From the NCBI GenBank assembly GCA_007751255.1, contig CP036296.1, positions 372,001-436,000 of the forward strand: 64,000 nucleotides of DNA. Reading direction: 5' to 3'. The translations under genes were made by a program, and so were the position numbers. Source of the DNA: Engelhardtia mirabilis (GTDB lineage Bacteria; Planctomycetota; UBA1135; GCA-002686595). Below the pieces are notes generated by a model. It ran no database searches. It had not been told where the DNA came from and saw only the letters and a list, made by a program, of their open reading frames with translations. Positions 34,781-43,751 of this stretch are shown here, piece by piece. How positions within the stretch are numbered: position 1 is the stretch's first letter; the number at the start of each line of letters is the position of its first letter.

Positions 34781-35018
34781 ACGACTGAGCGCGGCGACTG
34801 TGCTGGCGGTTCTGCTCCTTCTCGGGATGAACTTGCAGCCTCTCGCTCAGGGCGGTGGAGGCGGCCTGCCCCCCAACCTCCAAGGCATCCAACGCAGCAA
34901 GATCGAGACGGTCCCCGCCGCGTCGCGTTCCAAGAGCGCGCCTCCTCCGCCGACCGTGACGACGCCGGTCGGCACTCCGAACGGCATTCCGGCTCAGCCG
35001 GGCGTTCGCTTTGGCTGA
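34767..35018 (+). CDS. Module 1, gene C1: small secreted Gly/Pro-rich protein
   Basis: An 83-residue protein with a signal peptide (ATVLAVLLLLGMNLQPLAQ) and a mature part of about 55 residues. The mature part begins with a glycine run (GGGGGLPPNLQGIQRSK), continues with PAASRSKSAPPPPTVTTP and ends in PGVRFG. The start overlaps gene B by 14 bases, exactly as in the second module. It is the first of three tandem copies and has the most divergent signal peptide. Proline-rich and unstructured, it could be a secreted signal, wall component or ligand of gene D; none of this is shown. Confidence 0.7.
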   Translation: MSSFERLSAATVLAVLLLLGMNLQPLAQGGGGGLPPNLQGIQRSKIETVPAASRSKSAPPPPTVTTPVGTPNGIPAQPGVRFG

Positions 35019-35047
35019 CCGACGAAGCCGGTGTATGGGACCCGAGC

Positions 35048-35077
35048 TTGACGATCGGAGCCTTCGCGAGATATGAC
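35048..35077 (+). promoter_or_regulatory. Predicted promoter for small secreted protein copy 2
   Basis: TTGACG (35048-35053) and TATGAC (35072-35077) are separated by 18 bases, a fair housekeeping-type promoter, 85 bases before the start of copy 2. Confidence 0.4.
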
Positions 35078-35161
35078 CGACGTTGGGCCAACTGCTGGAG
35101 CCTAGGGACGACTCCACAGGGTGGGCTGAGCAAGGTGGACATCGAGTAGCAGAGGCACGTC

Positions 35162-35413
35162 ATGACATCTCGTGAACGCAGCGTCACGCAGACAGCATTT
35201 CTGGTAGCGACTGTTCTTGGTGCGGCGGCGCAGGCCGTCGCTCAAGGGGGCGGTGGGGAGCTCCCCCCCAACCTCGTCGGCATCCAACGCAGCAAGATCA
35301 AGACGATCCCCGCCGCGTCGCGTTCCAAGAGCGCGCCTCCTCCGCCGACCGTGACGACGCCGGTCGGCACTCCGAACGGCATTCCGGCTCAGCCGGGCGT
35401 TCCCTTTGGCTGA
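35162..35413 (+). CDS. Module 1, gene C2: small secreted Gly/Pro-rich protein, second copy
   Basis: An 83-residue homologue of the protein at 34767-35018. The signal peptide is TAFLVATVLGAAAQAVAQ, the mature part starts GGGGELPPNLVGIQRSK and ends PGVPFG, with proline in place of the arginine found in the other two copies. A predicted promoter lies in the repeated intergenic DNA upstream, so it may be expressed independently of gene B. Confidence 0.7.
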   Translation: MTSRERSVTQTAFLVATVLGAAAQAVAQGGGGELPPNLVGIQRSKIKTIPAASRSKSAPPPPTVTTPVGTPNGIPAQPGVPFG

Positions 35414-35442
35414 CCGACGAAGCCGGTGTATGGGACCCGAGC

Positions 35443-35472
35443 TTGACGATCGGAGCCTTCGCGAGATATGAC
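35443..35472 (+). promoter_or_regulatory. Predicted promoter for small secreted protein copy 3
   Basis: The same TTGACG-18-TATGAC pair as at 35048-35077, duplicated with the 395-base unit (35443-35448 and 35467-35472). Confidence 0.4.
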
Positions 35473-35556
35473 CGACGTTGGGCCAACTGCTGGAGCCTAG
35501 GGACGACTCCACAGGGTGGGCTGAGCAAGGTGGACATCGAGTAGCAGAGGCACGTC

Positions 35557-35808
35557 ATGACATCTCGTGAACGCAGCGTCACGCAGACAGCATTTCTGGT
35601 AGCGACTGTTCTTGGGGCGGCGGCGCAGGCCGTCGCTCAAGGGGGCAGTGGGGAGCTGCCCCCCAACCTCCAAGGCATCCAACGCAGCACGATCAAGACG
35701 ATCCCCGCCGCGTCGCGTTCCAAGACTCCGCCGCCGCCGCCGACCGTGACGACGCCGGTGAACACGCCGAACGGCATTCCGGCCAAGCCGGGCGTTCGCT
35801 TTGGCTGA
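35557..35808 (+). CDS. Module 1, gene C3: small secreted Gly/Pro-rich protein, third copy
   Basis: An 83-residue third copy. The signal peptide is identical to copy two. The mature part starts GGSGELPPNLQGIQRSTI, has KTPPPPPTVTTPVNTPNG in place of KSAPPPPTVTTPVGTPNG, and ends PGVRFG. Gene D follows 35 bases downstream, outside the repeat unit, so copy three and gene D may share a transcript. Confidence 0.7.
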   Translation: MTSRERSVTQTAFLVATVLGAAAQAVAQGGSGELPPNLQGIQRSTIKTIPAASRSKTPPPPPTVTTPVNTPNGIPAKPGVRFG

Positions 35809-35843
35809 TCGACGGACTTCGGTTCGGCGCGTAGGCTCTCAGG

Positions 35844-38800
35844 ATGAGTCGCCGTGTCCTTTGGCCGGTCGTGGTCATCGTGGTTGCCGTCGTCTTGGCG
35901 GTGGTCTCTTCGCAGGGGCTCGATCGGGCCGGTGAGACGGCGGGGGGGATGGCGGCGGAAGGCTCGGGCCAGGGCGCCGCGGCCTCGAGTCTTGGAGCCT
36001 CGCCGGTCAAGGTTGGTCCAGCCTCCGCGGAGTCGTCTAGCGCGCGACAGGTGGTGGGCGCGAGTGGCGGCGACGACGTCGCGTCGGCCGTCGACGACGA
36101 GGGCTCGCCGCTCGCTGGAGCTCGGTTCGTCTTCACCGCCTGGCGGCTGTCCCATTGGGCCCACGGGCTGTACCCGACGCCCGCTTCGGTCGAGTCCCTG
36201 ACCGTCGACTCCCAGTTCGCGGCGACGGGCCCCGACGGAGTGATCGAAATGGAGCCCGACCTCGCGCTGCTCTCCGAGGGTGACTACGGAGCGGCGGTCT
36301 GGGTCACGCGGCCGGGTTCGCGGGCGGTGGGGCTGGCGGCCAAGGAGGGGCAGGAGGCCTCGCTCCTGGGGCCCAAGGTCGTGCTCGAGGACGCGCCGGT
36401 TGGCACGGCCCTCGTCGTCGACGAGAGCGGCGCTCCCGTCGCGGGCGCCGGCGTCATCGCCCGAGCCCACGCCCTGCCCATCGGGTCCGCACTGGAGGTC
36501 ACGCGGACGACCCACGCGCGGGCGCTCTTCTGGCTCCAGGCGATCACCGACCCCGCCGGAGAGGCTGTTCTGCCCGCTGGTCCCGGGCCGATCGCGGGGC
36601 TACCGGATGCGCTGCGAGTCTGCGCGACCACGGCTGACCGGGTCTCCTCCTGGTCCGAGCTCCCGACCGGCGGCGCGGCGCGGCTCGTGCTGCACCCCGC
36701 CTTCGAGGTGGCCGGGACGGTCACCGACTACGAGCAGCTCAGCCCGCCCGGATCGATGACCGATGCAGTAGCGATCGAGTGGCGACGGGGTCGCGAATGG
36801 GAGCGCTGCGCCGAGGGCATCCTTCGGCCGGAGGGCGGGTTCGGGCCGATCCGCGTGCCCTTCGTGGTCGACGCCGACTACCGCGCGCGCATCGACAGCC
36901 AGGCGCTCGAGCCCCGGCCGACGCCGATCGCGGAGGCCGCGCCCGGTGCGTCGATTCAGATCGAGATGCCAGGCATCGTGGGCTGGTGGCTGCGGGTCGA
37001 CCCGCGCGCGGAGGGTACGGACGAGCTGCTCACGGGCGCGGTCGTCTCCGCGTCCTGGGTCGAGCAGGGCAGTCGCGTTCGCCAGCTCGCCAACGTCGAC
37101 GGGCGGCTCGACGACGATGGCAAGGGCCCCTTCGCCCTGGTCTGCCTGCCCGACGTCGGGGTGGTCGACCTGCACGTCGAAGCCGAGGGCTTCGCGCCGG
37201 TCGAGGTCGCTGGCATCCGCCTTCCGGACCGGGCCTGTGAGACGTTGCGGATCGAGCTGCGGCAGTCCAGCACCTTGGAGGGTCGGGTCCTCGGCCTGGA
37301 CGGCGAGGCGGACTTTGCCGTCCTGTTGATTCGATCGGCACTGGGGGGGAGGCTGGCTCGAGTCGGAGTCGACCTCGATCGCGAAGGGCGCTTCGTCACC
37401 GATCGAGCGACGGTGGGCGCGATCAAGGTCATGGCCGTGGTCGACGGCGCGTGTAGCGACGTCTCCGCCAGCGACGGCGTCGAGCCACGTTCGGTCGAAC
37501 TCGTCTTCGGGCCGCCGCAAAGCCTGGTCGGCACCGCCGTCGATTCCGACTCCCGCGAGCCCGTGCCCGGGGCGACCCTGTCGCCGGTGGCCTGGTTGGG
37601 CGGAGAGGAGTTCAGCGCCGACGACAGCGTCGTCACAGCGGACGCTGCGGGACGCTTCGAGGTCCCGCATCGTCGGCCCGCCGGCAGCTCGCTCGACCTC
37701 AGGGTCGATGCGCCCGGCTATCGCGCGGCGACGGTGGCCATTCCCGTCGACAGCGGCTCCGGCGGCGAGCCCGTCGAGTTGGCCCTCGAGCGCGAAGTGA
37801 GCGGCGCGATCGTGCTCCTCTCGACGACAGGGATCGACTTCGAAGCGACCTCGTTCAGAGCTTCCGGCCCGACCGAAGTGCCCGCAGGTTGGGTCCCGGC
37901 CGACGGCATCATTGCGACCGCCGGCCTCGCGCGGGGGCAGTACGAGGGCACGTTCCACGAGATCGACGACGATCGGGTTCACACGATCTGGTTCTCGGTC
38001 GCGACCTCGGACGAACGCATCGACGTGCCGGTGGACGGACCGGGCACGATCCACTTCGCGCTCTCGGCGGAACCAGCCGACCTCGACGGGGCGCGGATCC
38101 TGATCGACGGAACGCCGGGCGCGTGCACCCAGCGGCTCAACGTCGACGTCCCCGGCACGACCGTGACGGTCCCTCGGCTGCCCCTCGGCACCTGGACGGC
38201 GACCCTCTACGACCGCAACTTCGACAAGCTCGGCGCGGCGACCGTGAGCTTGACCGCGGACGAGCCCGCGCTGCAGGTCAACCTCGCAGTCGAGCCGGCG
38301 ACCTTCGTGGTCCGGGTTGTCGACGGAGCGGGAGACCCGGTCTCCGCAGCCACGGTCGTCGCCTACACCTGGCAGGGCAAGGAACGCCGCGCCTGGTCGA
38401 CGACGGGGGAGAGTGGCCAGTTCACCTATCGAGGCGAGGCCGCCGACGAGATCGTCTTCGACGCCTACGCACCCGGACGTGGAGCGGTGCTCGGCGTGCC
38501 TTCGACCCGTGCGGTCGATGGCGTGCTCGAGTTGGCGCTGGCGGGCGGCGCCACCGCGGTGGTTCGTCTGGTTGACTCCAATGGCCCCGTCGCTTCGGTG
38601 GCGGTGTCCCTGGCCAACCTCAACGGCGACCTCGAGTTCCAAAGTGGCGTGCTCACGGACGCGGACGGGCGCGCCACCTTCGCCGGCCTGGCGCCGGGAA
38701 GCGTTCAGGCCACTGTCAGCGATCCGCGCTGGATGCCGACCACGATCCGGGCCGAAGCGGCGGACCCGCCCGCCGAGACCGAGGGCCGTCTCTATCGCCG

Positions 38801-39095
38801 AGCATCGGCGCGGATCACCGTCGTCGACGCGAGCGGCGCAGCGGTCGAGGGCGCGCGGATCGGTATCCGCAAGGACGCCATCGGCGACTTCGAGCTGCAG
38901 CTCTACGCCGCCTTCTACGGCCTCTCGTCGGTGCCCTCGGGGTTCGTGACCGGGCCCGACGGCCACCTCGTCGTCTCCGGTCTGCCGGAAGGGAAGGTCG
39001 TGGTGGGGGCCGCCGACGACACGGCTGCCGGCTCGTCGGTCGCCGAACTGGAAGCTCAGGGCGAAGTCGAAGTTCGAGTCGTCCTGGGCAGCTGA
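35844..39095 (+). CDS. Module 1, gene D: membrane-anchored carboxypeptidase-regulatory-like repeat protein
   Basis: A 1083-residue protein with an N-terminal signal anchor (VLWPVVVIVVAVVLAVVS, about residues 5-22), a low-complexity Ala/Gly/Ser spacer to about 75, and then serial CRD beta-sandwiches: ALVVDESGAPVAGAGV near 188, SLVGTAVDSDSREPVPGA near 559, FVVRVVDGAGDPVSAATV near 820, AVVRLVDSNGPVASVAV near 904 and RITVVDASGAAVEGARI near 989. It ends soon after a SGLPEGKVVVGA turn. It is collinear with the protein at 60438-63734 over most of its length (for example SVVWAARPGSR against AAVWVTRPGSR). The bulk should lie outside the cytoplasmic membrane. It resembles the extracellular parts of the sigma-CRD fusions at 7565 and 18296. 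Ligand unknown. Confidence 0.8.
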   Translation: MSRRVLWPVVVIVVAVVLAVVSSQGLDRAGETAGGMAAEGSGQGAAASSLGASPVKVGPASAESSSARQVVGASGGDDVASAVDDEGSPLAGARFVFTAWRLSHWAHGLYPTPASVESLTVDSQFAATGPDGVIEMEPDLALLSEGDYGAAVWVTRPGSRAVGLAAKEGQEASLLGPKVVLEDAPVGTALVVDESGAPVAGAGVIARAHALPIGSALEVTRTTHARALFWLQAITDPAGEAVLPAGPGPIAGLPDALRVCATTADRVSSWSELPTGGAARLVLHPAFEVAGTVTDYEQLSPPGSMTDAVAIEWRRGREWERCAEGILRPEGGFGPIRVPFVVDADYRARIDSQALEPRPTPIAEAAPGASIQIEMPGIVGWWLRVDPRAEGTDELLTGAVVSASWVEQGSRVRQLANVDGRLDDDGKGPFALVCLPDVGVVDLHVEAEGFAPVEVAGIRLPDRACETLRIELRQSSTLEGRVLGLDGEADFAVLLIRSALGGRLARVGVDLDREGRFVTDRATVGAIKVMAVVDGACSDVSASDGVEPRSVELVFGPPQSLVGTAVDSDSREPVPGATLSPVAWLGGEEFSADDSVVTADAAGRFEVPHRRPAGSSLDLRVDAPGYRAATVAIPVDSGSGGEPVELALEREVSGAIVLLSTTGIDFEATSFRASGPTEVPAGWVPADGIIATAGLARGQYEGTFHEIDDDRVHTIWFSVATSDERIDVPVDGPGTIHFALSAEPADLDGARILIDGTPGACTQRLNVDVPGTTVTVPRLPLGTWTATLYDRNFDKLGAATVSLTADEPALQVNLAVEPATFVVRVVDGAGDPVSAATVVAYTWQGKERRAWSTTGESGQFTYRGEAADEIVFDAYAPGRGAVLGVPSTRAVDGVLELALAGGATAVVRLVDSNGPVASVAVSLANLNGDLEFQSGVLTDADGRATFAGLAPGSVQATVSDPRWMPTTIRAEAADPPAETEGRLYRRASARITVVDASGAAVEGARIGIRKDAIGDFELQLYAAFYGLSSVPSGFVTGPDGHLVVSGLPEGKVVVGAADDTAAGSSVAELEAQGEVEVRVVLGS

Positions 39096-39246
39096 ACCGG
39101 CGAGGGCGAAGGGGCTCCTCCCGCGTCGGTCTCCGGCCGGCTCGGCTCGCGCGACGTGCACGCCCGCGCGCGACGGGCCGAGGGCCCGCCCTGCGACGGT
39201 GCTCACGAGTGCGAGCCGGCTTGCCGCTCCTTCGGGGCCCCGCGCC

Positions 39247-42200
39247 TCAGGTCAGCAGTTGTTGCAAGTCTTCGCGGGTGAGGTCGCGCAGGCCGACGCG
39301 ATTCTGGCCCAACACGGCATCGGCCAGGTCGCGCTTGGCGGCCTGCAGCTCGACGACTTTCTCCTCGACCGTGTCGCGCGCGATCAGGCGGTAGGCGATC
39401 ACGGGCTTGGTGCGGCCGATGCGATGGACGCGATCGATGGCCTGGGCCTCGACGGCCGGGTTCCACCAGGGATCGAGCAGGAACACGTAGTCAGCCGCGG
39501 TCAGGTTGAGCCCTGCGCCGCCAGCCTTGATGCTGATCAGGAACAAGGGGCAATCGGGGTCGGTCTGGAAGCGTGCGACCTTCTCCTCGCGCTTGCGAGT
39601 GCGACCGTCCAGGTACTCGTAGACGATCCCCCGGCCTTGCAACCGATCGCGCACGATCGACAGCAGGCTGGTGAACTGCGAGAAGATCAGGGCCTTGTGA
39701 CCCTCGGCCAGGACGTTCTCGACGTTCTCCATCAGGAGGTCGACCTTGGCCGAGCTCTCCGCCTTGCGAGCTCGGTCGATCAAGCCCGGATGGCAGGCCG
39801 CCTGGCGCAGTCGCAAGAGTGCCTCGAGAACCTGGATGCCCGCTCGCTCGATCCCGAGGTCTTCGATCTTGTCCGTGAGCGCGGCGCGGTAGTAGTCCCG
39901 CAGCTTGACGTACTCGCGGCGCTCGGCGCCGGTCAGGTCGCAGTGCAGGACCTGCTCCGTCTTCTCGGGCAGGTCGTCGAGCACTTCGGCCTTGGTGCGG
40001 CGCAGGAAGAACGGTGCGATGGCCGACGACAACCGCGCGAGGTCCGGCGCCTCGGCGCCGCGCGCTCCCTGGCCGCGGGTGAACTGCTTGAAGCCGCGCG
40101 AGCGCCCGAGCATCCCCGGGTTGAGGAACTCGAAGATCGACCAGAGTTCGCCCAGGTGGTTCTCGATCGGAGTCCCGGACAGGGCCAGGCGCTGTTCGGC
40201 GCGCAGCAGGCGCGCGGCCTTGGCCGACTGACTCTGCGGGTTCTTGATGGCCTGGGCTTCGTCCAGTACGACGTAGTCGAACTCGCGCTCGACGAGCTCC
40301 GCCGCATCCCGGCGCAGGGTGCCGTAGGTCGTCACCCACAGGTCGGCGTCGTCGGCGTCCTCCGCCCGGTCGAAACGGTCCTTGCCGGTGTAGTCGAGCA
40401 CGCGCAGCTTGGGGGCGAAGCGCTCGGCCTCGGCGATCCAGTTGAAGACCACCGAGCGCGGCGCGACCACCATCGACGGGCGATCCACGCCGCCCTTGCG
40501 CCGACGACCGGCTCGGCGTGCTTCGAGCAGCGCCAGGACCTGGACCGTCTTGCCGAGGCCCATGTCGTCCGCCAGGCAGCCGCCCAGGCCCAGCTCGCGC
40601 AGGAAGGCGAACCAGCCCAGTCCCTCGCGCTGGTAGGTCCGCAGCTCGCCGCGGAAACCGCGCGGCTCGCGCTTGGGCGCTACGCCTCGGAAGCCGGCCA
40701 GCTTGCGGCGCAGTTGCGCGAAGCCCGCGTCGACGCGAACGCCCTCGCGTTCGGCGAGCAGGGCGTCCAGCAGCCAGCCCTGGTTCCGCGAGAAGCGCAG
40801 CTTGTCGCCCTTGGTCTCGCCAGCCAACTCGAGCAGGCCCCAGCTCTCGAGCCAACGCTCGGGCAGGATGCCCACCGAACCGTCGCCCAGCTCCACGGTC
40901 TGCGCGCCCTCCCGCGCAGCGGCCAGCAGGGCGGGCAGACTGACGGTGACGCCATCGCCGAAGTCGACGCCACCCTCCAGCTCGAACCAGTCGATGCCGC
41001 TCGTCACGGACACGCGGGTCCCGCTGGGCTGGCGCCATTGGTGCCCGCGCGCGTTGACGGTCCAACCCTGGCCGAGCAGGGCCAGGACCAGTTGCTGGAG
41101 CTTCGTGCCAGGGACGATGCAGCCATCGGGCTCGTCGTAGTCACCGACGGAGCGGCGGCCGCCCGCGTGCAGGAAGGCGGCGCAGGCCTCGCCCTCGGCC
41201 CCGAGGTCCCGCGGCACGAGGCGCCCGGCGCCGTCCGTGGCGAACGCCCCCGGGTGAGTCGCCGCCACGCGCGCTCCGCCATAGTCGAAGCTGATCGCGC
41301 ATTGGAGATCGGCCGTGCGGCCGAAGCGCTGCTGGGCGGGCTCGACGAACAGGTGTGGGATCGGCGGGGTCTGCGGCGCGAGCTCCAGCCCTTCGATGCG
41401 CTCCGGGTCGAAGCCCGGAACCCGGGCCAGGAACTCGATCGCTGCCTTGCGCGCAGCCCACGGAACCAACACCGGTCCCTTCTGGCGCAAGCTCCGCGCG
41501 AACTCGACGGCCGCGAGCGGCTCGACGTGGGCCATGCAGCCGCGGGCGAAGAGGAAGCCACCGGGCGTCAACGCTTCGACCGCGCCCAGGTCCAACTCCT
41601 CGCCTGCGCGCACGAGCCTGCCAGCGATCTGCAGCTCCTTCCCGTCGGGCAAGGGTTCGAGGGTCGGCGTGAAGTGCCAGGTGGGCTGTTCGTCGTAGCA
41701 GTAGGGGCCCAGGCGTTTCCCCTTGCCGTCCCCGCCAGCCACGATCCAAAGCCGGCCCGTACGGGCCAACGCGGGCATCAAGGTGAGGGCGAGCTCCACA
41801 CTGACCGCGTACTGTCCAGTGCTTTTGGGGGAGGACCAGTAGCGATAGACGTCGCCTCGAGAGCCTGTCAACATGCCGTGGATCCGAGCGTCGACCGGGT
41901 CGTCGAACCCTGGGTCCCGCGGCCCGCCCACCGTCGCCGGGCGACCGCCGTCCCACTCCCCGTTCCGCAATCGACGGTGTCGGAAGACAAGGACGATGAG
42001 CTCGTCATCCGCGGCTCCAACGGCCGAGACCACGTACCGGATCGTGTGCTCCTGAGCGCCTGCGGCGGTCCAGGGGTCGCGGTACGAGATCAAGGTCCGC
42101 GCCAGGGCCGGAGCCAGGGCGAGCTGTCGCGGCGCCGCCGAGCCACGGCTGCCTTCGCCGTCGGCGTCATCGGTCTCGGGTGAACCGACGGAGCCCTCGA

Positions 42201-42645
42201 TCTCTTCCTGGGAGAGCCCGAAGTACTCCAACCACTCGAAGTCGTCATCGTCGAGCTCTTCAAGGGTCGACAAGGACTCGTAGAGAACTTCGATGCCGTC
42301 GGGCAGTGCAGGGCCTCGCCGGCGCGACTCGATCAAGAGCAACAGGGCCCAGAGGTGCTTGCACGAACCCGCACGCTCGAACGCGGGGCAGCTGCAAAAG
42401 CCGCCGATCGCACAGACCTCGGTCCCTACGATCCAGCGAAAGCCGAGTTCGTACCAGTCTGTCCCCACCATCTCGGTGCGGGCGCCGTCCGTCGAGAAGT
42501 CCAGATACTTCTCAGCGGTTCCCGAAAGGTAGTCGCTGGCCCGCTTCCTCGAGCGCGCGTTGAAGTGGTGCGCCAACTCCGATGTGAGCCGGCCCTCGAC
42601 AACGTCGCTCCGCAGGGTTGGAATCTTGCGTCGACCCACAGCCAT
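39247..42645 (-). CDS. SNF2-family helicase with N-terminal SWIM zinc finger
   Basis: A 1132-residue DNA-dependent ATPase. A SWIM zinc finger is at residues 84-97 (C-x-C then C-x-H, CSCPAFERAGSCKHLW). A long beta-rich middle (about 170-640) is typical of bacterial SNF2 proteins of this type. The motor has Walker A DDMGLGKTVQ, the DEAQ box (VVLDEAQAIKNP), SGTPIENHLGELWSIF, motif V (SIKAGGAGLNLT) and motif VI (IDRVHRIGRTKPV). Such proteins remodel protein-DNA complexes or assist transcription and repair. The start at 42645 lies 222 bases downstream of the atpG stop on the same strand, so it may have its own promoter; no motif is clear in the gap. Confidence 0.92.
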   Translation of the reverse strand: MAVGRRKIPTLRSDVVEGRLTSELAHHFNARSRKRASDYLSGTAEKYLDFSTDGARTEMVGTDWYELGFRWIVGTEVCAIGGFCSCPAFERAGSCKHLWALLLLIESRRRGPALPDGIEVLYESLSTLEELDDDDFEWLEYFGLSQEEIEGSVGSPETDDADGEGSRGSAAPRQLALAPALARTLISYRDPWTAAGAQEHTIRYVVSAVGAADDELIVLVFRHRRLRNGEWDGGRPATVGGPRDPGFDDPVDARIHGMLTGSRGDVYRYWSSPKSTGQYAVSVELALTLMPALARTGRLWIVAGGDGKGKRLGPYCYDEQPTWHFTPTLEPLPDGKELQIAGRLVRAGEELDLGAVEALTPGGFLFARGCMAHVEPLAAVEFARSLRQKGPVLVPWAARKAAIEFLARVPGFDPERIEGLELAPQTPPIPHLFVEPAQQRFGRTADLQCAISFDYGGARVAATHPGAFATDGAGRLVPRDLGAEGEACAAFLHAGGRRSVGDYDEPDGCIVPGTKLQQLVLALLGQGWTVNARGHQWRQPSGTRVSVTSGIDWFELEGGVDFGDGVTVSLPALLAAAREGAQTVELGDGSVGILPERWLESWGLLELAGETKGDKLRFSRNQGWLLDALLAEREGVRVDAGFAQLRRKLAGFRGVAPKREPRGFRGELRTYQREGLGWFAFLRELGLGGCLADDMGLGKTVQVLALLEARRAGRRRKGGVDRPSMVVAPRSVVFNWIAEAERFAPKLRVLDYTGKDRFDRAEDADDADLWVTTYGTLRRDAAELVEREFDYVVLDEAQAIKNPQSQSAKAARLLRAEQRLALSGTPIENHLGELWSIFEFLNPGMLGRSRGFKQFTRGQGARGAEAPDLARLSSAIAPFFLRRTKAEVLDDLPEKTEQVLHCDLTGAERREYVKLRDYYRAALTDKIEDLGIERAGIQVLEALLRLRQAACHPGLIDRARKAESSAKVDLLMENVENVLAEGHKALIFSQFTSLLSIVRDRLQGRGIVYEYLDGRTRKREEKVARFQTDPDCPLFLISIKAGGAGLNLTAADYVFLLDPWWNPAVEAQAIDRVHRIGRTKPVIAYRLIARDTVEEKVVELQAAKRDLADAVLGQNRVGLRDLTREDLQQLLT

Positions 42646-42866
42646 GCGGGGGAGTCTAGCGCCGACGTTGCTTCACGCGAATCCCGTACCCGAAGTCCAG
42701 AGTCGGCGCCTCCGGCGGACGTCGAGTGTCCTGCAAGTGACGAGGGCAAGCCGGGCGATCCCAGCGCGCCTGCGCGCTCGGGATGACCGCCGAGTCCTCG
42801 CAGCGGCCCTCGGGTTCCCAAGCTCGTTGCACTTCTGCCAGGAGAGCGCCCGCGACCCCGCGGGCA

Positions 42867-43751
42867 TCAATCCGACATCGCCTCGAAGCCCGAGACGACG
42901 TCGAACAGTTCTTCATCGATGCCGCCCTGACGAAGGCGGTGGAACTCCTCGACGAACTGCTCCAAGAGCCCGTCGATGTTGCGGTCCGCTCGCTCCATGG
43001 CGGCCAGGCGACTCGCGTTCTCGCTGGCCAGGGACTCGGCGCAGGCGCGGAAGAGGGAGATGAAGAGGAACTCGTGGAACAGGGCGTGGAGGGTGACGTC
43101 GCCTCCTCCGATGACTTCCGCCAGCCCCTGGGTCGGCCACGAGACTGCGGTGCGCGCGCGGAGCCATCGTTCGTCGAGTGGCAGGAGTCGCTGGCTGACG
43201 GGTGCGTAGCCGGTCTTGGACGTCGGGCGGTTGTAGAACAGGTGCAGCTCGGCGATGGCGCCGCTGTCGTGGAGCTGCTCCGTTTGGGCCAGGATCGCGC
43301 CCACGAGGGGCACGATCGCCTGCACGGATGCGGGGACCGCAAGGTGCTCCTCGGCCGCAATGCCGGCGTCCGCGAGGCGGGCCTGGGCGCGTTCACCGAC
43401 GCACCAGACCCGGGTTCGCCCAGGGAGGTCGGCGAGGGTCTGCGCGGCGAAGTCGACGACCACTTCGTTGAACTGTCCCACGAGGCCTTGGTCGGAGCCG
43501 AAGACGACGGCGCCGATCACCGCGGCGCCGCCGGGCGCCAGAGGCTCGCCGCGAGCGGACGTCGTCCCCGGCTGTCGGAAGCACACACCGAGGGCCAACT
43601 CCACCGTCCGATAGTAGTTCGCCAGTGCGACCACCGACTGCTCGTACTGTCCGATGCTCGACGCGGCCAGAGCCTTCATGGTTCGAACAACGGATTGGAG
43701 GTCACCGGAACTCTCGATCTTCTTGCGGAGGCTCTCGATGCTGTCGCTCAT
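42867..43751 (-). CDS. atpG: Alternate (N-type) F-ATPase gamma subunit
   Basis: A 294-residue central-stalk subunit and the last gene of the ATPase operon. It opens with [27 protein letters not shown], which contains the conserved MKALAA, has the Rossmann-like [13 protein letters not shown] in the middle, and closes with the paired helix [21 protein letters not shown]. The start overlaps the atpA stop by four bases (ATGA). It carries torque between the catalytic head and the c-ring. Confidence 0.92.
   Translation of the reverse strand: MSDSIESLRKKIESSGDLQSVVRTMKALAASSIGQYEQSVVALANYYRTVELALGVCFRQPGTTSARGEPLAPGGAAVIGAVVFGSDQGLVGQFNEVVVDFAAQTLADLPGRTRVWCVGERAQARLADAGIAAEEHLAVPASVQAIVPLVGAILAQTEQLHDSGAIAELHLFYNRPTSKTGYAPVSQRLLPLDERWLRARTAVSWPTQGLAEVIGGGDVTLHALFHEFLFISLFRACAESLASENASRLAAMERADRNIDGLLEQFVEEFHRLRQGGIDEELFDVVSGFEAMSD

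Larger units (their letters stand above)
34855..35808 (+). repeat. Tandem duplication with 395-bp period carrying the small secreted protein gene
   Basis: The 395-base unit comprises the end of one copy, the 143-base intergenic stretch and the start of the next. The intergenic stretches 35019-35161 and 35414-35556 are identical by eye, and copies two and three share an identical signal peptide. Copy one contributes only its 3' part to the near-identical region. The period is not a multiple of three because it spans whole genes. This is a recent duplication. Confidence 0.9.

Noticed and set aside
39199-42183. Plus-strand 994-residue open frame
   Set aside because: Antisense to the SNF2 helicase, whose motifs are unmistakable on the minus strand.
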